Origin: a bacterium
GTDB taxonomy: Bacteria; Planctomycetota; UBA1135; UBA2386
Assembly: GCA_030432695.1 (NCBI GenBank)
Contig: JAUILN010000005.1
Location: 551,046 to 615,045, forward strand
Length of the DNA stretch: 64,000 nt
Reading direction: 5' to 3'
How positions within the stretch are numbered: position 1 is the stretch's first letter; every line of letters starts with the position of its first letter. Of this stretch, positions 61,162-64,000 are shown piece by piece. The notes beneath the pieces were generated by a model, which did not search any database, was not told the DNA's origin, and saw nothing but the letters and a program-made list of their open reading frames with translations. A program made the translations under genes and the position numbers.

Positions 61162-62595
61162 ATGACCAAGCTCACCAAGATCGCGCTCCTCTCCTCCCTC
61201 ACCCTCCTCGCTGCAGAAGCCTCGGCGCAGGCGTTCCCATGGCGCCAGCAGGCCGCCGGCGGCACGCTCCCGCTGGTCCGTGAACGCACCTTCACGGCGA
61301 CCGACGGCAACGTCTACTACATGTATGGCGGCCAGAGCAGCACCACGGTCACCGGCCGTGACGACCTCTGGTCGTGGGACGGCACGACCTGGACGCAGGT
61401 CACCGCGCCGGGTGCCGGCGCCGGCACCCGCGTCGGTGGCGTGATGGGCTGGGACCCGGTGCGCGGCAAGCTGGTGGTGTTCTCCGGCAAGGGCACCGGC
61501 AACGACTGGAACCTGTTCGACAACCAGACCTGGGAGTGGGATGCGACCAACGGCTGGGTCCAGATGACCCCGGCGACGCTCCCCGACCCGCGCTGGCTGA
61601 TGAACGACTCGACCGTCTACATCCCCGGCGCCGGCGTGGCCTTCCACGGCGGTCTGGCCTGGGACGCGGCCGGCAACACCTACTCGTCCAACGAGACCTG
61701 GTTCTGGATCGGCACCGACTGGGTCCAGCTCAGCAACACCGGCCCGGCGGTCCACAACCACACCATGGTCTACCGCGCGGCGCACAATGACCTGATCCTG
61801 TTCGGCGGCACGGTCGCCGGCGGCTCGCCGAACTCCGACACCTGGCGCTTCGACATCAACTCGTTCGCCTGGACGCAGCTCACCACGACGACCACGCCGT
61901 ACGCCGGCACCGGCGTCACCGGCCATCTCTCCTACTACAACCCGATCACCGACAAGGTGATCGTGCACGGTGGCAACGGCGGCAGCGGCACCAACGTGAC
62001 CTGGGAGTTCGACGGCACCGATTGGACCGACATCACGGTCACCGGCGCGCCTTCCTGCCGCAACGGTGGCGCGCACTGGGTCGCCGCACTGAACGCGGGC
62101 GTGGCGGGCCCCATGAACGAGTCGAACGGCGCCCGCAACCGCGTCTGGCACCACGGCCCGCAGACCTGGGGCACCTTCGAGGTGATGGGCACGGACTGCC
62201 CGACCAGCGCGATGCTGACCGCGACGATCTCGTCGTCGGACATGCCGGCGATCAACGCGTCCCTCGACATCGACTTCGACAACCTCACGGCGGGCGTCCC
62301 GTCGCTGGCCGTGGTCGGCCTGTCGGACACCTTCCTCGGTGCCATCCCGCTGCCGCTCGCCTTCTCGGTGATCCTGCCTGGCTCGGGCGCCGGTTGCTCG
62401 CTGCAGGTCTCCAACGACCTGTTCAGCCCGCTCCTGAACGTGACCAGCGGTAGCGCGACGCTTTCCCTGCCCTTCCCGAACGACCCCGCGCTCGTCGGCG
62501 TGAGCTTCTACGTCCAGAACGTCCAGGTCGAGATCGGCACTCCGGACACCGCGTCCAACTCGAAGTACGCCAAGGTCACGATCGGCGAGATCTGA
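61162..62595 (+). CDS. Secreted Kelch-type propeller protein with shared C-terminal module
   Basis: 477 residues from ATG 61162, with a signal peptide (LTKIALLSSLTLLAAEASAQ). Residues about 25-340 are Kelch/galactose-oxidase-like blades: VYYMYGGQSS, DLWSWDGTTWTQVT, KLVVFSGKG, TWEWDATNGWVQMT, DLILFGGTVAG and TWEFDGTDWTDIT. Residues about 342-477 are the shared module (GTDCPTS, LGAIPLPLAFSVILPGSGAGCSL, LPFPNDPALVGVSFYVQ). Likely an extracellular binding protein. It ends 92 bp before a strong terminator. Confidence 0.88.
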   Translation: MTKLTKIALLSSLTLLAAEASAQAFPWRQQAAGGTLPLVRERTFTATDGNVYYMYGGQSSTTVTGRDDLWSWDGTTWTQVTAPGAGAGTRVGGVMGWDPVRGKLVVFSGKGTGNDWNLFDNQTWEWDATNGWVQMTPATLPDPRWLMNDSTVYIPGAGVAFHGGLAWDAAGNTYSSNETWFWIGTDWVQLSNTGPAVHNHTMVYRAAHNDLILFGGTVAGGSPNSDTWRFDINSFAWTQLTTTTTPYAGTGVTGHLSYYNPITDKVIVHGGNGGSGTNVTWEFDGTDWTDITVTGAPSCRNGGAHWVAALNAGVAGPMNESNGARNRVWHHGPQTWGTFEVMGTDCPTSAMLTATISSSDMPAINASLDIDFDNLTAGVPSLAVVGLSDTFLGAIPLPLAFSVILPGSGAGCSLQVSNDLFSPLLNVTSGSATLSLPFPNDPALVGVSFYVQNVQVEIGTPDTASNSKYAKVTIGEI

Positions 62596-62687
62596 GTTCG
62601 TCGACGCGGCGACCGGCGCGCCGGTGAGACCGCGCCGGCTCGACCGCCACGACGAGCAGAGACGCGTCGTCGAGCACACCGTGCAGC

Positions 62688-62715
62688 GGGGGCGGATCCG
62701 AAGGGGTCCGCCCCC
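62688..62715. terminator. Strong bidirectional-type terminator hairpin
   Basis: A 12-bp stem (GGGGGCGGATCC with GGGTCCGCCCCC, one G-U pair) around a 4-nt GAAG loop, between two convergent genes. ATCTCGTTTGG follows on the plus strand. It most likely serves the Kelch gene and the hypothetical gene ending at 62782. Confidence 0.8.
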
Positions 62716-62781
62716 ATCTCGTTTGGTCCGCTCGTAGCGACGACGACTCGTGCTCCGCCGAGATCCAGATTGGTCGTTGGA

Positions 62782-63708
62782 TCAGCGACGACGCCTTTCG
62801 CTGGCCCTCGCCGCAACGATCGTCCCATTCGGGATCCGCCCATACGCGACTGGCGCAAGACCGAGGAAGCCGACTCGATACCGATTCCACACCCGGTAGA
62901 GGTCCTTCATCGCACGGTCTCGAGTCCGCCCCTGGTCGCCCGGCTCATTCCTCATGCCACGGGCGCGGGCGATCTGGACGCGCAAGTTCGTCGCCCAGTT
63001 CGTGGCGAGTCGGCCGGCATCCTGGTCGGCAGCATGGAAGACTCGGTCCAGCCCATCTTCCACCCAGACGCGAAGCTCGGCGGTACCCACCGAGTACTCT
63101 GCATCGACGACGCGTTGACGGGTTGCGACGGACCATGAGGACTCGTCCTGATAGGCCTTCGGATCGAGCAGCTGATCGTCCTCTCCGTCGATCAGCGGAA
63201 GCGAGTTTCGCGGCTCGAGGGTCCGAGACAGGCCCACCCCCTCATGACTGAATCGAGGACCGGAAAGCTCTGCAGGAGGAGCTGCTGCCACTCGGTCCTC
63301 GGTGGGCGAGTCGATCGGATCGGGCATCGCTTCGCCTCGGTCCGGATCCTCCCGAGTGTCGTCGTCCAGTTGGGGCTCGAGAGGAGAAACCGGATCGACG
63401 AACTTCGGTTCGACACCAGTCCGGATGGGGCGGGGCACCAACGTGCTCGCTTCGCCCGGCCGTTCCCGGATGCTGGCAATCTCCGAGCTGGGAATGGGCG
63501 GAGAAACCAACCGCTCGACGGAAGCAGTGGAGTCCATCGGGTCGGGCTCGCCATCGAGCGATGCCGTCCTCGCGCCGCCCATTGCGAGCAGGACCAGGAC
63601 CGCCATTGCCGAGGCCCCGACGATCGCGCCAAGAAGCACCTCACGCCGAGCACGAGAGCGCCGTTCCGCGATCAGTGCATCGACTCCCTTCCTCGCTCCT
63701 CTGGGCAT
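62782..63708 (-). CDS. Hypothetical membrane-anchored protein
   Basis: 308 residues from ATG 63708 (MPRGARKGVDALIAERRSR); an in-frame codon at 63810 would add a Cys/Arg-rich tail and is less likely. A basic N-terminal tail is followed by one transmembrane helix (LLGAIVGASAMAVLVLLAM, about 25-43), a Pro/Glu/Asp-rich linker (about 55-170) and a folded C-terminal domain of about 120 residues, mostly helical (SSWSVATRQRVVDAEYSVG onward). No family recognised. The N-terminal tail, helix, disordered linker and outer domain order suits a membrane-anchored sensor or binding protein. Confidence 0.7.
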   Translation of the reverse strand: MPRGARKGVDALIAERRSRARREVLLGAIVGASAMAVLVLLAMGGARTASLDGEPDPMDSTASVERLVSPPIPSSEIASIRERPGEASTLVPRPIRTGVEPKFVDPVSPLEPQLDDDTREDPDRGEAMPDPIDSPTEDRVAAAPPAELSGPRFSHEGVGLSRTLEPRNSLPLIDGEDDQLLDPKAYQDESSWSVATRQRVVDAEYSVGTAELRVWVEDGLDRVFHAADQDAGRLATNWATNLRVQIARARGMRNEPGDQGRTRDRAMKDLYRVWNRYRVGFLGLAPVAYGRIPNGTIVAARASERRRR

Positions 63709-63867
63709 GCAGGCAACATGATGCCAGCCGAGCACCGTCTTCACACCCGGATGTAGTCGTCGCTGAGCACGCGTCGAAGGTCGCGCGCAGGTAGACGTCC
63801 ACTCGGCCACCGCCGCGCTTGCCCCGCGGAACCGAGTTGAGGAGTCGCGCCGCTCACTCGGAGCGGG

Positions 63868-63896
63868 TTGGTGCTAGTGGTGTGATGCATAAATAA
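63868..63896 (+). promoter_or_regulatory. Possible promoter for the truncated last gene
   Basis: TTGGTG at 63868 and TAAATA near 63890 lie about 16 bp apart in a locally AT-rich stretch just before the last gene. Matches to consensus are only partial. Confidence 0.3.
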
Positions 63897-63955
63897 TGGG
63901 CATGTAGTTCGGCCTCCGCACGACGTCTCGCCGTATCGGTTCTCGGAGGTAGACG

Positions 63956-64000
63956 ATGCGCGTAGCAGCCGAGATCACCCTCCCCCTGTGTCAGGCTAGT
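63956..64000 (+). CDS. Start of a truncated gene, possibly IS630-type transposase
   Basis: Only 15 codons are in the window (MRVAAEITLPLCQAS). ATG 63956 has GGAGG 7 nt upstream. The MRVA-x-x-I-x-L opening resembles the start of IS630-family transposases, and the AT-rich segment before it could be an insertion-sequence end, but the evidence is very short. Confidence 0.4.
   Translation, partial: MRVAAEITLPLCQAS

Noticed and set aside
1..64000. tRNA, rRNA and CRISPR loci
   Set aside because: Intergenic intervals are short (at most about 340 bp), and none shows a cloverleaf, rRNA-like conserved stretches or regularly spaced repeats.

Overview
The window is high-GC bacterial DNA (about 70% G+C by eye) that looks chromosomal and planctomycete-like. 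The reasons are a PASTA-less Ser/Thr kinase divergent from an ECF-type sigma factor, a very large MoxR/DUF58/VWA operon with a PQQ-type propeller protein and an alpha/alpha-toroid protein, and several secreted proteins that share a C-terminal module. A marine Planctomycetota lineage (Saltatorellus/Engelhardtia-like) is my best guess. It is inference, because there is no rRNA, tRNA or phylogenetic marker here.

Layout. 1-4.5 kb: truncated kinase and divergent sigma factor, then a secreted protein, a low-GC orphan and two small genes. 4.8-25.6 kb (+): moxR, DUF58, BatA-like VWA, a second VWA protein, a 1493-aa dual beta-propeller protein, a toroid protein, a DUF4175-like membrane protein, a 1053-aa coiled coil, a Gln-rich secreted protein and a secreted module protein. 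Several genes overlap by ATGA. 25.6-37.4 kb (-): moeA-lnt, a coiled-coil protein, a 65-aa membrane peptide, then mreB, mreC, mreD, mrdA and rodA, the last four joined by 4-bp overlaps. This is a complete rod-shape (elongasome) set with an unusually large PBP2. 37.6-45.5 kb (+): a membrane-fusion lipoprotein followed by two different RND pumps (MdtABC-like order). 45.5-49.3 kb (+): a LamG secreted protein, a membrane protein whose 3' end lies in a 145-bp tandem duplication carrying large palindromes, and a metallophosphoesterase.

49.3-58.0 kb (-) is a compact tailoring cluster: two paralogous GT1 glycosyltransferases, two NodU-type O-carbamoyltransferases, a cytochrome P450, a histidine phosphatase and an alpha/alpha-toroid protein with a DxDD-like motif. 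A hairpin at the first carbamoyltransferase stop codon splits it into two units. No scaffold-making PKS or NRPS is present. A ureohydrolase lies just upstream on the same strand.

58-64 kb: ureohydrolase, glutaredoxin, an intergenic long-loop palindrome, and a strong selenoprotein candidate. In the last, an in-frame TGA at 60071-60073 sits in a Gly-Cys-Thr-TGA-Asn-Asn context, and 11 nt downstream there is a perfect 7-bp stem with a 5-nt loop containing GU, a bacterial SECIS-like geometry. A Kelch-type secreted protein, a clear terminator, an anchored hypothetical protein and the first 15 codons of a cut-off gene complete the window.

The most interesting points are the selenoprotein, the glycosyl/carbamoyl/P450 cluster with its toroid protein, the giant PBP2, the palindromic tandem duplication and the shared secreted C-terminal module.
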